A stretch of DNA of 64,000 nucleotides from Bacteroidota bacterium (GTDB lineage: Bacteria > Bacteroidota > Bacteroidia > Chitinophagales > Chitinophagaceae): assembly GCA_029573235.1 (NCBI GenBank), contig JAKQGX010000001.1:27732-91731 (forward strand), given 5' to 3'. A program made the translations under genes and the position numbers. This document shows positions 1 to 9,379 of the stretch, piece after piece. The notes under the pieces are model-generated. The model saw only the letters and a list, made by a program, of their open reading frames with translations. It ran no database searches and was not told the DNA's origin. The number at the start of each line of letters is the position of its first letter. Position 1 is the stretch's first letter.

Positions 1-17
1 TAACCATAATAGCCTTT

Positions 18-914
18 ATGCTGGCAGCCGCCGTGGCGGCTGCCCAGAGCACCCCCCTCTACAAATGCGATACCTTCCCCCCCAGTTCCAGACTGTACGG
101 TGGAGGGGCCATGTTAGCCTACTACCAGTTTGGCGGTTATCAGGTATTGTACCACCGTTCCGATTTTCCGAACATGCCCGCCCAGGGGGTCATCACCGAC
201 TTGTACATCCGAAATGCCTGGATGACCCCCAAGGGTGCCTACCTGCCCGGGCTGATGGTGCGGATGGGGTCGAGCCATTACTCTATGTTTCCCGCTTCTA
301 TTCCAAAGGGAGCTATGGTGCATCCCCAGTTAGATACGGTATATTACGACAGCCTCTTTGTGCTGCCGGATACGATATGGAAGGACAGTTGGCTGCGGCT
401 GCCGCTGCAAAAGCCCTATGCTTACAGCTTTGGCAACCCGGGTGGCGATAGTGTGCTGAGCCTGGTGGTAGAGATTACCCACGATTCGTTGGAGTATATC
501 GACCCGGGCCAGGGATATTCTAAATGGTTTGCTACCTATAATATAGATAATCAACATGATCCGTTTAGCCTTAGCCAACGAATATTGCCTCTGAACCACC
601 AAAAGGGAGCCTTTGGAGGTGGTCCACTGCAACTTGGTTTGTTAGTAATAGGTTTCAATCCCAAACCCGATCCGGTGGGGGTGGCACCCTTGCCGGCTCC
701 GGCATCGGGTGGGCAGCTCTACCCCAATCCCGCAAACGATTGGCTGCACCTTACTACCTCTGCACCGGCACCTTACCACTATACCATTATGGATATGACC
801 GGGCGGGTAATGCTGCAAGGCAGCACCCCGAGCAAGGCGATAGACATCCGCTCGCTGAGCAGTGGTACGTACCTCTTGCAATGCGGCAACGAAACCCACC
901 GTTTTGTGAAGTGA
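18..914 (+). CDS. T9SS-exported protein of unknown function, probably 5' truncated
   Basis: The protein ends in a typical type A T9SS sorting domain: an LYPNPAND motif near residue 235, then short beta strands with DMTGRV and LSSGTYLL, about 60 residues in all. It is therefore expected to be carried over the outer membrane by the type IX system, losing the tail on the way. The first ATG in view gives MLAAAVAAAQS, the second half of a signal peptide. The frame is open to base 3 upstream (T-I-I-A-F), so the true start and its basic residues probably lie before the window. I recognise no domain in the middle 220 residues. The gene looks richer in G and C than its neighbours: 36 of 60 bases at 181-240. 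Confidence 0.75.
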   Translation: MLAAAVAAAQSTPLYKCDTFPPSSRLYGGGAMLAYYQFGGYQVLYHRSDFPNMPAQGVITDLYIRNAWMTPKGAYLPGLMVRMGSSHYSMFPASIPKGAMVHPQLDTVYYDSLFVLPDTIWKDSWLRLPLQKPYAYSFGNPGGDSVLSLVVEITHDSLEYIDPGQGYSKWFATYNIDNQHDPFSLSQRILPLNHQKGAFGGGPLQLGLLVIGFNPKPDPVGVAPLPAPASGGQLYPNPANDWLHLTTSAPAPYHYTIMDMTGRVMLQGSTPSKAIDIRSLSSGTYLLQCGNETHRFVK

Positions 915-957
915 GTAGAATAAAACCAAGCCCAAGATTTCAAGAAGTTTTTTTCCG

Positions 958-999
958 CATCGCCACTGCCTCCATAAAAGAGCGGTGGCGATGGTTTTT
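958..999 (+). terminator. Rho-independent terminator of the T9SS protein gene
   Basis: CATCGCCAC at 958-966 pairs perfectly with GTGGCGATG at 985-993, followed by G and five T on the plus strand. It lies 44 bases past the stop of the first gene. The minus strand has no T-run after the stem, so it serves the plus-strand gene only. Confidence 0.75.
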
Positions 1000-1052
1000 G
1001 GGGTGAGGAGGAGCAATAGGCGGTAGATTTCCTATTGCTGCTTACAAGCACA

Positions 1053-3692
1053 TCAATACACCGTATCCCTATAATCTCGTCTTCTGATAAGGCGCAAATC
1101 TTGCAAGACAGATGCTTTGGCATTGAGGGTAAAATTAAAGCTCTTTCGAGCCCCAAAGGGAAACGCCTGCAAATGCATTTCAAAACAATGAAGGTCACGA
1201 TAGATATCAATGGAGGTGAATTGCAATTGTTTGGTGGTGAAATTATAGCCACTGCTGAGTACAAGTTTCCAGCGTGCGGTAATGTTAACATCGCCGCTAA
1301 AAACAGTATTTTGGGTTAACAACAAAGTGTCTGCGGCGCGGGTGGTCAGTGGGTTTTTACTCAGGTCTAAGCTATAGCTGATATTTACATTCCAAGGGAT
1401 ATTAAAATCTACATACTCACTATATCCTACCGGCTGCATAGGCGACAAGGGATTCCTGTCGTTGGGCACTCCGGGTGGCTTGTTGGTAGAGCGCAAGCTG
1501 GCCGTAAGGGATAACCGCGCATTTCTGAATCGCACTAATCCCTTTCCATTTTCATATAATAATTTTTTGGAGCGGCGGTGGAGGGTATAGTCGTAGTCGT
1601 AAGGGTCGAAGCTGGCGCCGGCAGAGAGGCTCAGGTTGTTGGCTATAGTCGTACGGAAGTCCATATTGAGCATTTGCCAGTTAAACGAATCGGCGGCGAT
1701 GTTATATGCAGAGGTAATCGAAAACCCATCAATGAGGGTGATGTTTTTGCCCATGCCGGTGGTGTCTTTTTTAGAGCGGGCTTTGAGTTGCAGGTTGTTA
1801 TTAAGTCCAAAGTTGATATTGCTGGCATAGCGCCCATACTGCCCTTGTCCGGGTATGCCTATCACAGAGCCTTCGTAGGGAGAAAGATATACCGGCACGC
1901 CATTGCCGTCCAACTGTGTTTGGTAGTAATAACCAAATGGGCGAGCGGCAAAATCCGGTACGTACGTAAACCCGATATTGGGTGTCAGCACATGGCGTAT
2001 GCCCATTATCTTGCTGCCTTTCTTAAACATCTTTTGCCCATAGATACGCGTGCTCATATTCACTGAAACATTAAAATCTCGAGCGGTGTAAAAGCCCCTT
2101 TGCTTGACGGTATCTACTTTGTCGTCAAAAATATTATAGTGCCTGTAGTTTCTTTGGGTAAACCAATACTCGGTATAAGGTGCGCTAAAAGACAGGTTGA
2201 GGTATCGCCATACATTGTACGAAGCAGATAGGGGAATAGCGTGCTTAAAACCATTTTTAAAATTTTGAAAGGCAAAGCCACGGAAGCTAAAATTACTATC
2301 CAGATAAGTTACTTCATTAATGGCGCTAAAGCTATAGCTGGCGGTTATTTTTTCATACCATTTAGGGGTGCCGATTGCCGCTTTGCGTTGGAGGGGGTTA
2401 AACTGCGCTACATAGAAGTTGACCTCCGGCAATCGGAAGTTGACTTGGTTGGTTGCGGTGTTTTGGTTGTAAGAGGCATTGACCGTGAGGGAGTAGGGTT
2501 TGCCTATCCAGTTTTTGGCAAAGCTGATGGTGGACAAGTAGTTGTTCTGTAAAATCTGATTGGGGTTATAGCTGTTGTTGCTGTAATAAGAATTGGTACC
2601 CAGGTCCACCGTAGCGCTAAAGTTGATACCCGGGCGCGCTTTGGCATCGGTAGCATGGCGCCAGTTGATGCGAAAGTCCTTTTGCTGCGAGCTGCCTGGT
2701 TCATAGCTTTCGCCGGTTTTATTATTGGCATAAGACAAAGACAAGCCACCATTGTATCGATACCGCTTGGTGTAATTGCTGATGCCGCTCACACTATAAC
2801 TTCCTTTGGTGAAAATATTGGCTTGCACCAACAAATCCACATAATCGTTGAGGTACAAATAATACCCGCCATTGACCAAGCCGATACCACGTCGCTCTTC
2901 GAGGGTGTAAGTGGGCAGTACAAATCCGGAACGTTGCCGTTCGGTAATAGGGAAGATACCAAAGGGAAGCACCAGAGGGGTGGGTACGTCTTCTATGACA
3001 AAATTGGCACTGCCCGAGGCAATAATGCGGTTGGGAATAATCTTTATTCTTTTGGCACGAATGCCGAAATGCGGTTTCTCTAAAGCACAAGTGGTATATA
3101 TATTTTTCCAGCCATAGATGGATTGGTCGGGATTGCGTTTTATCTGCTCGCTATATACATACCCCTCGCCATGTTGTGCACGGGCATTGCGTACTATGGC
3201 TCTTTTGCTCAGAAAATTGTATTGTAAGGTATCGTAGGTAAAGGTCTCGCTGCCTTGCTTGAAACTGGGCAACTTGATGGCTTTACCGGCAGAGTCATAA
3301 GTAGGTGCAGCTGATACCGAGTTGGTGCTTTGGTAATAGGTAACTTCACCGGCATCCAATTGCATGTCGTCATATTGGATTTTTGCATCGCCGAAGAGAT
3401 GAAATTTTTTATGTTTAATATCCATTACCGAAGAGTCGGTAGCCTCTGCTGTCACTACAGCCGTTAAGGCATCCGGCGACAACGGAATATCAGCTGCCGA
3501 TTGGGTGGTAGAGTCGTGTGCGGTACTATCGTAGGGGCGAAAGGATGTAGGAAGTTTTTGTGTTGTATCAGCAGTGGTGATTCCTTGTGCCCATCCGACC
3601 AATGGTAAAAGGAATGTGAAAATAAAAAAGGAAAGGTGGGCGAAATAGCGCAACCATCGTTTTTTTAAAATAATTTTACGCCCTGAGTACAT
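1053..3692 (-). CDS. lptD: LPS-assembly outer membrane protein LptD
   Basis: This is the Bacteroidota form of LptD, the outer-membrane barrel that, with LptE, inserts lipopolysaccharide into the outer leaflet. An OstA/LptA-like segment (about residues 75-240: repeated 'MDIKHKKFHLFGDAKI', 'GEVTYY', 'IKIIPNRIIASG') is followed by the LptD barrel with the family phrase LPFGIFPITERQRSGFVLP and many alternating aromatic strands to a C-terminal Y. The frame is open to 3851, but I start it at ATG 3692: this gives MYSGRKIILKKRW, a hydrophobic stretch and a cleavage-like GWAQG, and leaves 79 bases to the divergent amidase. Another ATG at 3773 would overlap the amidase start. Length is about 879 residues. 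Confidence 0.9.
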   Translation of the reverse strand: MYSGRKIILKKRWLRYFAHLSFFIFTFLLPLVGWAQGITTADTTQKLPTSFRPYDSTAHDSTTQSAADIPLSPDALTAVVTAEATDSSVMDIKHKKFHLFGDAKIQYDDMQLDAGEVTYYQSTNSVSAAPTYDSAGKAIKLPSFKQGSETFTYDTLQYNFLSKRAIVRNARAQHGEGYVYSEQIKRNPDQSIYGWKNIYTTCALEKPHFGIRAKRIKIIPNRIIASGSANFVIEDVPTPLVLPFGIFPITERQRSGFVLPTYTLEERRGIGLVNGGYYLYLNDYVDLLVQANIFTKGSYSVSGISNYTKRYRYNGGLSLSYANNKTGESYEPGSSQQKDFRINWRHATDAKARPGINFSATVDLGTNSYYSNNSYNPNQILQNNYLSTISFAKNWIGKPYSLTVNASYNQNTATNQVNFRLPEVNFYVAQFNPLQRKAAIGTPKWYEKITASYSFSAINEVTYLDSNFSFRGFAFQNFKNGFKHAIPLSASYNVWRYLNLSFSAPYTEYWFTQRNYRHYNIFDDKVDTVKQRGFYTARDFNVSVNMSTRIYGQKMFKKGSKIMGIRHVLTPNIGFTYVPDFAARPFGYYYQTQLDGNGVPVYLSPYEGSVIGIPGQGQYGRYASNINFGLNNNLQLKARSKKDTTGMGKNITLIDGFSITSAYNIAADSFNWQMLNMDFRTTIANNLSLSAGASFDPYDYDYTLHRRSKKLLYENGKGLVRFRNARLSLTASLRSTNKPPGVPNDRNPLSPMQPVGYSEYVDFNIPWNVNISYSLDLSKNPLTTRAADTLLLTQNTVFSGDVNITARWKLVLSSGYNFTTKQLQFTSIDIYRDLHCFEMHLQAFPFGARKSFNFTLNAKASVLQDLRLIRRRDYRDTVY

Positions 3693-3771
3693 GTGCCGCA
3701 AAAATAATTGATTCACGGCTATCTTTACTCCCCATACCCATTTTAACCATATTTTTTGAATAAAAGAGTAC

Positions 3772-4608
3772 ATGCGTATTATCTTATTTGCCCTCTTACT
3801 GCTTGGAATTACACCGCTACATGCTGACGCAAAAGGGAAAAAAATCAGCAAAATAGTTTTGGATGCCGGACATGGTGGTCGTGATGGGGGTGCCCGCGGA
3901 CAATTTTCTTATGAAAAAGACCTGACCCTTGCCGTAGCCTTGCGCGTAGGCAAGATGATACAAGACAGTATGAAAGATGTGAAGGTGTATTATACCCGCA
4001 CATCCGATGTGTATCCTTCTTTAGTGGAGCGCCATGAAGTTGCCAACCGTGCCGAAGCTGATTTATTTGTTTCGATACATGTGAATGCTACTGCCGGACG
4101 TACCGAGCGCTATCAGGCAGGTACACGCCGCGTAAAAAAAGGGAAGCGATATGTAACCGTGCCGGTGTATAAAACCGTGCATCACAAAGAAACTTCTACC
4201 AGTGGCACCGAAACCTATGTATTGGGGCTGCATCGCAATTCGCAAAAAGAAAATGCCATTGGCGAATACGGAGACAACATTACCGAAGAGCAAGGAATGC
4301 TCAACGAAAACGACCCGCAAACTGCCATTATCATCTCACAATATTCACAAGCATTCTTGGGTCGCAGCGTATCCTTGGCCGGTAAGATTCAAGAGCAGTT
4401 TGCTTTGCAAGGACGTCGCGATTTGGGGGTAAAACAAAAAGGATTGGAAGTACTAGCCGGTAGTGTGATGCCCGGTGTACTGGTAGAAATAGGCTTTATC
4501 AACAATCCTTCCGAAGAAGCTTACCTCAACTCCGAAACGGGGCAAGCAGCCGTAGCCACTGCCATCTTCAAAGGCATCCAAGCCTACAAATGGGATTCAG
4601 AACGATAA
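3772..4608 (+). CDS. N-acetylmuramoyl-L-alanine amidase (Amidase_3)
   Basis: A zinc amidase that cuts the bond between N-acetylmuramic acid and L-alanine in peptidoglycan during cell separation. A signal peptide (MRIILFALLLLGITPLHADA) is followed directly by the Amidase_3 domain. The expected metal and catalytic residues are visible: H34 in LDAGHGG, E48 in YEKDL, H103 in SIHVNA and E239 in LVEIGFINN. An insertion at residues 110-185, rich in K, R, T and H, sits where other AmiC-type enzymes carry a regulatory helix, so it may gate the active site. There is no LysM or AMIN domain. It is divergent from lptD, so two envelope genes share 79 bases of control DNA. Confidence 0.93.
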   Translation: MRIILFALLLLGITPLHADAKGKKISKIVLDAGHGGRDGGARGQFSYEKDLTLAVALRVGKMIQDSMKDVKVYYTRTSDVYPSLVERHEVANRAEADLFVSIHVNATAGRTERYQAGTRRVKKGKRYVTVPVYKTVHHKETSTSGTETYVLGLHRNSQKENAIGEYGDNITEEQGMLNENDPQTAIIISQYSQAFLGRSVSLAGKIQEQFALQGRRDLGVKQKGLEVLAGSVMPGVLVEIGFINNPSEEAYLNSETGQAAVATAIFKGIQAYKWDSER

Positions 4609-4753
4609 TAGAAAGAAAGATATTTACAATGTTTGGCTAAAAGAGAATTTTTTTTATACTTTAGCCGAACCAATATTTTATTAATAAAATAGGGGTTGTA
4701 ATTTAAAATTGTAACAATTATCTTTAAGCACTAAATTAAAACATCACGCGCGA

Positions 4754-5293
4754 ATGAAAGCACGTATAAAATCTGTAATTCTCTCAGCGATAGGCGTTAT
4801 TGGGGCTTTTTCCATGGCCACATATTCTTCTTGCAACTCCGACAAATGTAAAACCATTACCTGCGCCTACCAAGGTGTATGTAATGAAGGAAAATGCATC
4901 TGCCAAAGTGGTTATGAAGGTCCGCAGTGCGAAACCGTAACCCGCAAAAAATATATGGGTACTTGGGTAGTAACCGAAAATGGCTCGATTACCGATGCCT
5001 CCCAATATACCGTTGCGGTAGTAGCCGGTCCTAATATGACGGAAGTGCGCATCAAAAATTTTAGAAACTTCATTATCGACGATGTGAATGCCTTTGTAAA
5101 AAAGGATAGTATTTATATTCCCCAACAATCGATGCAAGGGCACACCATCATCGGTTACGGATGGGTAGAAGATGAAAAATACTATGGCGACAATGGTAGA
5201 ATCGTATTGAAGTACAAAGTAACCGATGAAGCCACCGGTGCCTCCGATGATTTTGGCTACGATGGCGGCGATCCTTCTCTTTGGAACAAATAA
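4754..5293 (+). CDS. Lipoprotein with one EGF-like domain
   Basis: A 179-residue exported protein. Its N-terminus is basic then hydrophobic and runs into YSSC at residues 24-27, a relaxed Bacteroidota lipobox. Right after it are six cysteines at 32, 37, 43, 48, 50 and 59, spaced C-x4-C-x5-C-x4-C-x-C-x8-C. With the GYEGPQC ending this is a textbook EGF-like fold. The remaining 115 residues (from YMGTWVVTENGS) resemble the small lipocalin-like or beta-sandwich domains common in Bacteroidota lipoproteins, but I cannot assign a family. It stands alone with its own terminator. Function unknown; cell-surface attachment or protein binding is a guess from the EGF module. Confidence 0.8.
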   Translation: MKARIKSVILSAIGVIGAFSMATYSSCNSDKCKTITCAYQGVCNEGKCICQSGYEGPQCETVTRKKYMGTWVVTENGSITDASQYTVAVVAGPNMTEVRIKNFRNFIIDDVNAFVKKDSIYIPQQSMQGHTIIGYGWVEDEKYYGDNGRIVLKYKVTDEATGASDDFGYDGGDPSLWNK

Positions 5294-5314
5294 TATCAAC
5301 TATATCCTTGGTAT

Positions 5315-5345
5315 AAAAATCTCCTTTCATCGAGGAGATTTTTTT
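5315..5345 (+). terminator. Rho-independent terminator after the EGF-like lipoprotein
   Basis: AAAAATCTCC (5315-5324) pairs with GGAGATTTTT (5334-5343) around a nine-base loop, followed by more T. It lies 22 bases past the stop codon and separates the lipoprotein from dnaG. Confidence 0.85.
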
Positions 5346-5391
5346 CGTTTTTAATACACTTTTCTGGTAAACATTGGTATAAATTAGCAAC

Positions 5392-7335
5392 GTGATAAGC
5401 GCCGCCTCCATTAATGAAGTAAACAACCGTGCCGATATTGTAGAGATTATCGGGCAGTTTGTACGATTGAAAAAAAGAGGCTCCAATTATATTGGCAACT
5501 GTCCTTTTCATGTTGAAAAAACTCCTTCATTCAGTGTCTCGGCTACCAAAGGAATTTATAAATGCTTTGGCTGTGGGAAGGCAGGCAATACGGTCACTTT
5601 TGTTCAGGAGCATGAGAAACTCACCTATCCGGAGGCTATTCGGTGGCTGGCAGATTATTATAAAATAACGCTGGAGGAAACCGTTCAAAGCCCGGAGAAA
5701 ATACAGCAACATCAAGCAGAAGAGAGCCTGCGCATCATCAACGAAACGGCGGCCAAATATTTTCATGCGGCACTTACTGAAACTGAAGAGGGTAGGGCAA
5801 TAGGGCTTTCTTACTTTAAGCATCGCGGTTTCCGAAATGAAATCATAGAACGTTTTTTACTGGGGTACAATAGCGAAAACGAATCCGATTTTTACCATTA
5901 TGCACAGCAACAAGGATATCAAACTGAATTGTTGGAGAAAGCGGGATTGATAAAATTTAGAAACGAAAAATATTACGATACCTATCGTGGTCGTGTCATC
6001 TTCCCAATTCAAAACATGACGGGACGGGTATTGGGATTTGGCGCTCGCATCCTCAAAAAAAATGATAAGGCACCCAAATACATCAATACGTCGGAGAATG
6101 AGTTGTACATTAAGAGTCGTGTGCTGTATGGCATGTACCAATCGCGGAAGGCTATTGCCAAAGAAGATGAATGTTTTTTGGTAGAAGGTTATACGGATGT
6201 CATCTCACTGCATCAGGGAGGTGTAGAAAATGTATTGGCGAGCAGCGGTACCTCCTTGACCGAAGACCAACTACGACTGATAGGACAGCTTACCAAAAAC
6301 CTCACCATCCTTTATGATGGCGATGCTGCGGGCATCAAAGCGGCATTACGAGGGCTGGATATGGCATTGTCGCAGAGCTTCAATGTAAAACTGGTATTAT
6401 TACCGGTGGGTGAAGACCCGGATAGTTTTATACAAAACAAAGGCGCTACCGCATTTCACGAATATGTAAAAGCCAACAAACAAGACATCATCAATTTTCG
6501 TTTGGAAGTAGGCTTGCGAGATGTAGGCAACGACCCCATTGCCAAATCGAAATTGATAAACGAAATAGCCGAAAGCATTTCTAAAATTGACAAAGCAGAG
6601 GATTTTTCGTTGCAACATTACTACATTAAAGAAACCACCCGACGACTCGATTTGGATGAAGCGGCAATGGTCAATTTGGTAAACAAATACATCAGAGAAC
6701 GACTGGCGCAAGAGCAACGCCAACAACAAAAAACTCCTATTCCCCCACCCGAAACAATAGCTACGGATGACGCTCTGCTTCCATCTTTAGATAACAAACG
6801 AAAAGAAGAAGAACAAGAATGGGAGTTAATAAGAGTACTCATTTTGCACGGCACCAAACCGATGGAGGGATATGATTCGGTGGCGGCATTTTTGTATGAC
6901 CATACCGACCCAGAGTTATTTGAAAACAAGATGGCAAAAAACTTGTTTGATGATTATTTCATCACCCTTCATACGAACAGAAGTCATTTGGATACCGCAT
7001 ATTTTGCCCATCATCATGACAAGGCAGTACAGTCTGTAATGATTTCACTGCTGTACAAAAACGATGAGATAAGCCCCAATTGGAAAAACAATTATGGTAT
7101 CGACACCTTGCATGGCGAAGACCAGTACATCAACGAAGTAGAAAGCGCTTTGTCGTATTTTGAATTGAAACAACTCATCAAAATGCAGGAGGAACTGACC
7201 CAACACTTGGTTCGCGAAACTGACGTCAAAAAAATTGCCCTTTTGCAAAGCACTTTTTTGGAGCTGCGAAAGAAGGAAAAAGAAATCGTAAAAAAACACG
7301 GAACCACGGTATATAAAATCTTGAAGAAACAATAA
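5392..7335 (+). CDS. dnaG: DNA primase DnaG
   Basis: Synthesises the RNA primers for DNA replication at the fork together with DnaB. Domains in order: CHC2 zinc finger with C37, H40, C58 and C61 (CPFH...CFGC); the primase N-terminal catalytic region; a Toprim fold with FLVEGYTDV near residue 265 and LYDGDAAG near 307; and a divergent C-terminal helicase-binding region (about 440-647). The start is GTG at 5392, which places MISAASINEVNNRADIVEII exactly like other DnaG N-termini; no ATG fits. At 647 residues it is normal for Bacteroidota. ruvX follows after two bases, so the genes are probably cotranscribed. Confidence 0.96.
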   Translation: MISAASINEVNNRADIVEIIGQFVRLKKRGSNYIGNCPFHVEKTPSFSVSATKGIYKCFGCGKAGNTVTFVQEHEKLTYPEAIRWLADYYKITLEETVQSPEKIQQHQAEESLRIINETAAKYFHAALTETEEGRAIGLSYFKHRGFRNEIIERFLLGYNSENESDFYHYAQQQGYQTELLEKAGLIKFRNEKYYDTYRGRVIFPIQNMTGRVLGFGARILKKNDKAPKYINTSENELYIKSRVLYGMYQSRKAIAKEDECFLVEGYTDVISLHQGGVENVLASSGTSLTEDQLRLIGQLTKNLTILYDGDAAGIKAALRGLDMALSQSFNVKLVLLPVGEDPDSFIQNKGATAFHEYVKANKQDIINFRLEVGLRDVGNDPIAKSKLINEIAESISKIDKAEDFSLQHYYIKETTRRLDLDEAAMVNLVNKYIRERLAQEQRQQQKTPIPPPETIATDDALLPSLDNKRKEEEQEWELIRVLILHGTKPMEGYDSVAAFLYDHTDPELFENKMAKNLFDDYFITLHTNRSHLDTAYFAHHHDKAVQSVMISLLYKNDEISPNWKNNYGIDTLHGEDQYINEVESALSYFELKQLIKMQEELTQHLVRETDVKKIALLQSTFLELRKKEKEIVKKHGTTVYKILKKQ

Positions 7336-7337
7336 GC

Positions 7338-7757
7338 ATGGCTCGCATACTGGCATTGGACTATGGTAAAAAGCGCACCGGCATTGCCGTTACAGACCCC
7401 TTGAAAATCATAGCTACCGCATTAGACACCGTTGCTACCGACCAGCTTATTGGGTATTTGAAAAAATATTTTTCTACGGAGACGGTAGAGTTGGTGGTTA
7501 TTGGCTATCCGTTGAACTTTGATGATACGTCCACACATGCTACACCCTTAGTGGATAAGTTTATTCCTAAATTCAAGCATGTATTCCCGCATATTCCTAT
7601 TGTAACCTGGGATGAACGGATGACCTCGCAGATGGCAGCCCAAACTATTGCACAATTGGGGCTGCGTAAAAAAGACCGAGAGCAAAAAGAAAGATTGGAT
7701 GCTGTGAGTGCAGCCATTATTTTACAAGAATATTTGGCGGCGCATCCCACACCATAA
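7338..7757 (+). CDS. ruvX: YqgF/RuvX family RNase H-fold nuclease
   Basis: A 139-residue member of the YqgF family, proposed to resolve Holliday junctions and to act in 16S rRNA 5' maturation. The RNase H-like fold is recognisable from ILALDYGKKRTGIAVTD (first acidic residue D8), LVVIGYPLNFDD, VTWDERMTS (acidic residue) and ERLDAVSAAIIL (last acidic residue). It starts two bases after the dnaG stop, indicating one operon with dnaG and perhaps with def 46 bases later. Confidence 0.93.
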   Translation: MARILALDYGKKRTGIAVTDPLKIIATALDTVATDQLIGYLKKYFSTETVELVVIGYPLNFDDTSTHATPLVDKFIPKFKHVFPHIPIVTWDERMTSQMAAQTIAQLGLRKKDREQKERLDAVSAAIILQEYLAAHPTP

Positions 7758-7803
7758 TCATACTTCTGTTTACTACCCTATCTTTGTCACCTAATTTTTT
7801 GAA

Positions 7804-8382
7804 ATGATATTACCTGTAGTTGCTTACGGTCATCCGATGCTCCGAAAAGTTTGTGACGAAATCACTCCCGATTATCCCGAATTGAAACCACTCATTGCCA
7901 ATATGTGGGAAACCATGTATCATACCAATGGTGTGGGTATTGCTGCTCCGCAGATTAACAAAAACATTCGTCTTTTTGTAGTAGATACGATACAGATAGT
8001 AGAGGGATTTGATGAAGAAGACAAGCGTCAATATCCCAATGAAAAACCTATAAAAGAAGTCTTCATCAACGCGCAAATAATAGCAGAAGGCGGCACTCCT
8101 TGGAGCTACAATGAAGGATGCCTGAGCATACCTAAAGTGCGTGAAGATATACGCCGAAATGAAACCATTACCATCCAATATGTAGATGAACATTTTCAGC
8201 CCCAAACAAAAGAGTTTAGTGGCATTACTGCTAGAGTTATTTTGCACGAATACGACCATATTGAAGGGAAGCTATTCATAGACTATCTCTCTCCTCTGAA
8301 AAAGAGATTGCTCAAGAAAAAATTAGACGATATCAGTAAGGGAAAAGTACGGGTAGAATACCGCATGGTATTACCTAAATAG
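7804..8382 (+). CDS. def: Peptide deformylase
   Basis: Removes the formyl group from the initiator methionine of new proteins. All three family motifs are present: GVGIAAPQ at 43-50, EGCLS at 104-108 with metal ligand C106, and HEYDH at 148-152 with both histidines and the catalytic glutamate. There is an insertion at residues 62-85 (VEGFDEEDKRQYPNE region) common in Bacteroidota deformylases. A TATCTTTG motif at 7779-7786 fits a -7 element of this phylum, so def may have its own promoter as well as read-through from ruvX. Confidence 0.95.
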   Translation: MILPVVAYGHPMLRKVCDEITPDYPELKPLIANMWETMYHTNGVGIAAPQINKNIRLFVVDTIQIVEGFDEEDKRQYPNEKPIKEVFINAQIIAEGGTPWSYNEGCLSIPKVREDIRRNETITIQYVDEHFQPQTKEFSGITARVILHEYDHIEGKLFIDYLSPLKKRLLKKKLDDISKGKVRVEYRMVLPK

Positions 8383-8401
8383 CGTATCGTTTTAGCTCAT
8401 A

Positions 8402-9379
8402 TTATACTGCCATTAAGCTGCAACCGCGCAAGGCACTGTGGTCCATACGTCCCAATACTTCAAAGCTGCCATCGGGGAAAACCCTTCCGATATCTTCTGT
8501 TGCAATAAAAGAACAAGAATGAATATTGGCAAGGTCAACAATGTTCAACAAGCCATTGCCTGCAGCATACATAGATAAGGGGTCGTTAATATCACGCGCC
8601 CAAACCTTCATTGTGGCTGTAGGTACAAATAGCCCGTTGGCTTTGGCGTATGCCTGCGATAACAATTCCGTCATGCCGTATTCTGAGTGTATTGCCTCCA
8701 ATTTCCATTGCTTTTTCAAAAAATCATGTACTGCTGTTCGGGTTATTTCTTTTTTGCGCCCTTTCATACCACCGGTTTCCATCACGATGGTGTGTTGCAA
8801 TGGTATGGGATATTGCTCGGCAAAGTCCAATAAAGCAAAGGTGACACCTATCAATATTGTTGGCTGCTGCTGCTCTTCCAGCGATTGCAACGTATGAGCC
8901 AGAGCTTCCCATTCGTTCAGGTAAAAACCATTTTTCGGATGCCCACTGGCAGCCATCCATTCCTTTGCCATATGCACCAACGAAGCATTGCCCCGCTCCA
9001 GATATGAAGGCAGCAAGGCGACAACAGCATAATTTTTTAAAGTGCCATAAAACGATTCGAAGCCTGCTAATAAGGATTGTTGGTAGAGCAAGGGGTCGAG
9101 TACATAATGCCTGGAATGAGTATCGCCGGTAGTGCCGCTGCTTTCAAAGTATAGGGATGGCTGATGATTGCCACATAGCACCGTATGTGATTTGAAAAAG
9201 GATATCGGAAGAAAGGGGATTTGTACAATGCTCTTGATGTTGTTTGTACGAATATTTAGGGCTTGTACGTATTGCCGGTAAAGGGAATTGTGCTCGTATT
9301 GATATTGAAAAAAAGATAAGGCAATATCGTTAAAACGTTGCTCGTTAATAGAGGAGAGGTAAGATTGATCAATTTTCAT
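8402..9379 (-). CDS. LuxE-like acyl-protein synthetase / acyl-activating enzyme
   Basis: A 325-residue member of the LuxE family, related to adenylate-forming enzymes. In luminous bacteria LuxE activates fatty acid with ATP and holds it on a cysteine; in Bacteroidota the substrate of this widespread homologue is not known. Visible are LPISFFKSH (57-65), the phosphate-binding FESSGTTGDTHSRHY (78-92), METGGMKGRKKE and SEYGMTELLSQAYA, the equivalent of the adenylation core YGMTE. The C-terminus has EDIGRVFPDGSFEVLGRMD, the usual hinge aspartate region. It is monocistronic and converges on def with 19 bases between them. Confidence 0.82.
   Translation of the reverse strand: MKIDQSYLSSINEQRFNDIALSFFQYQYEHNSLYRQYVQALNIRTNNIKSIVQIPFLPISFFKSHTVLCGNHQPSLYFESSGTTGDTHSRHYVLDPLLYQQSLLAGFESFYGTLKNYAVVALLPSYLERGNASLVHMAKEWMAASGHPKNGFYLNEWEALAHTLQSLEEQQQPTILIGVTFALLDFAEQYPIPLQHTIVMETGGMKGRKKEITRTAVHDFLKKQWKLEAIHSEYGMTELLSQAYAKANGLFVPTATMKVWARDINDPLSMYAAGNGLLNIVDLANIHSCSFIATEDIGRVFPDGSFEVLGRMDHSALRGCSLMAV

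Noticed and set aside
1578..2066. 162-codon frame antisense to lptD
   Set aside because: A shadow of the lptD frame with no independent family signature.
3693..3851. N-terminal extension of LptD to an ATG at 3851
   Set aside because: It would overlap the amidase coding region and bury the signal peptide 53 residues inside.
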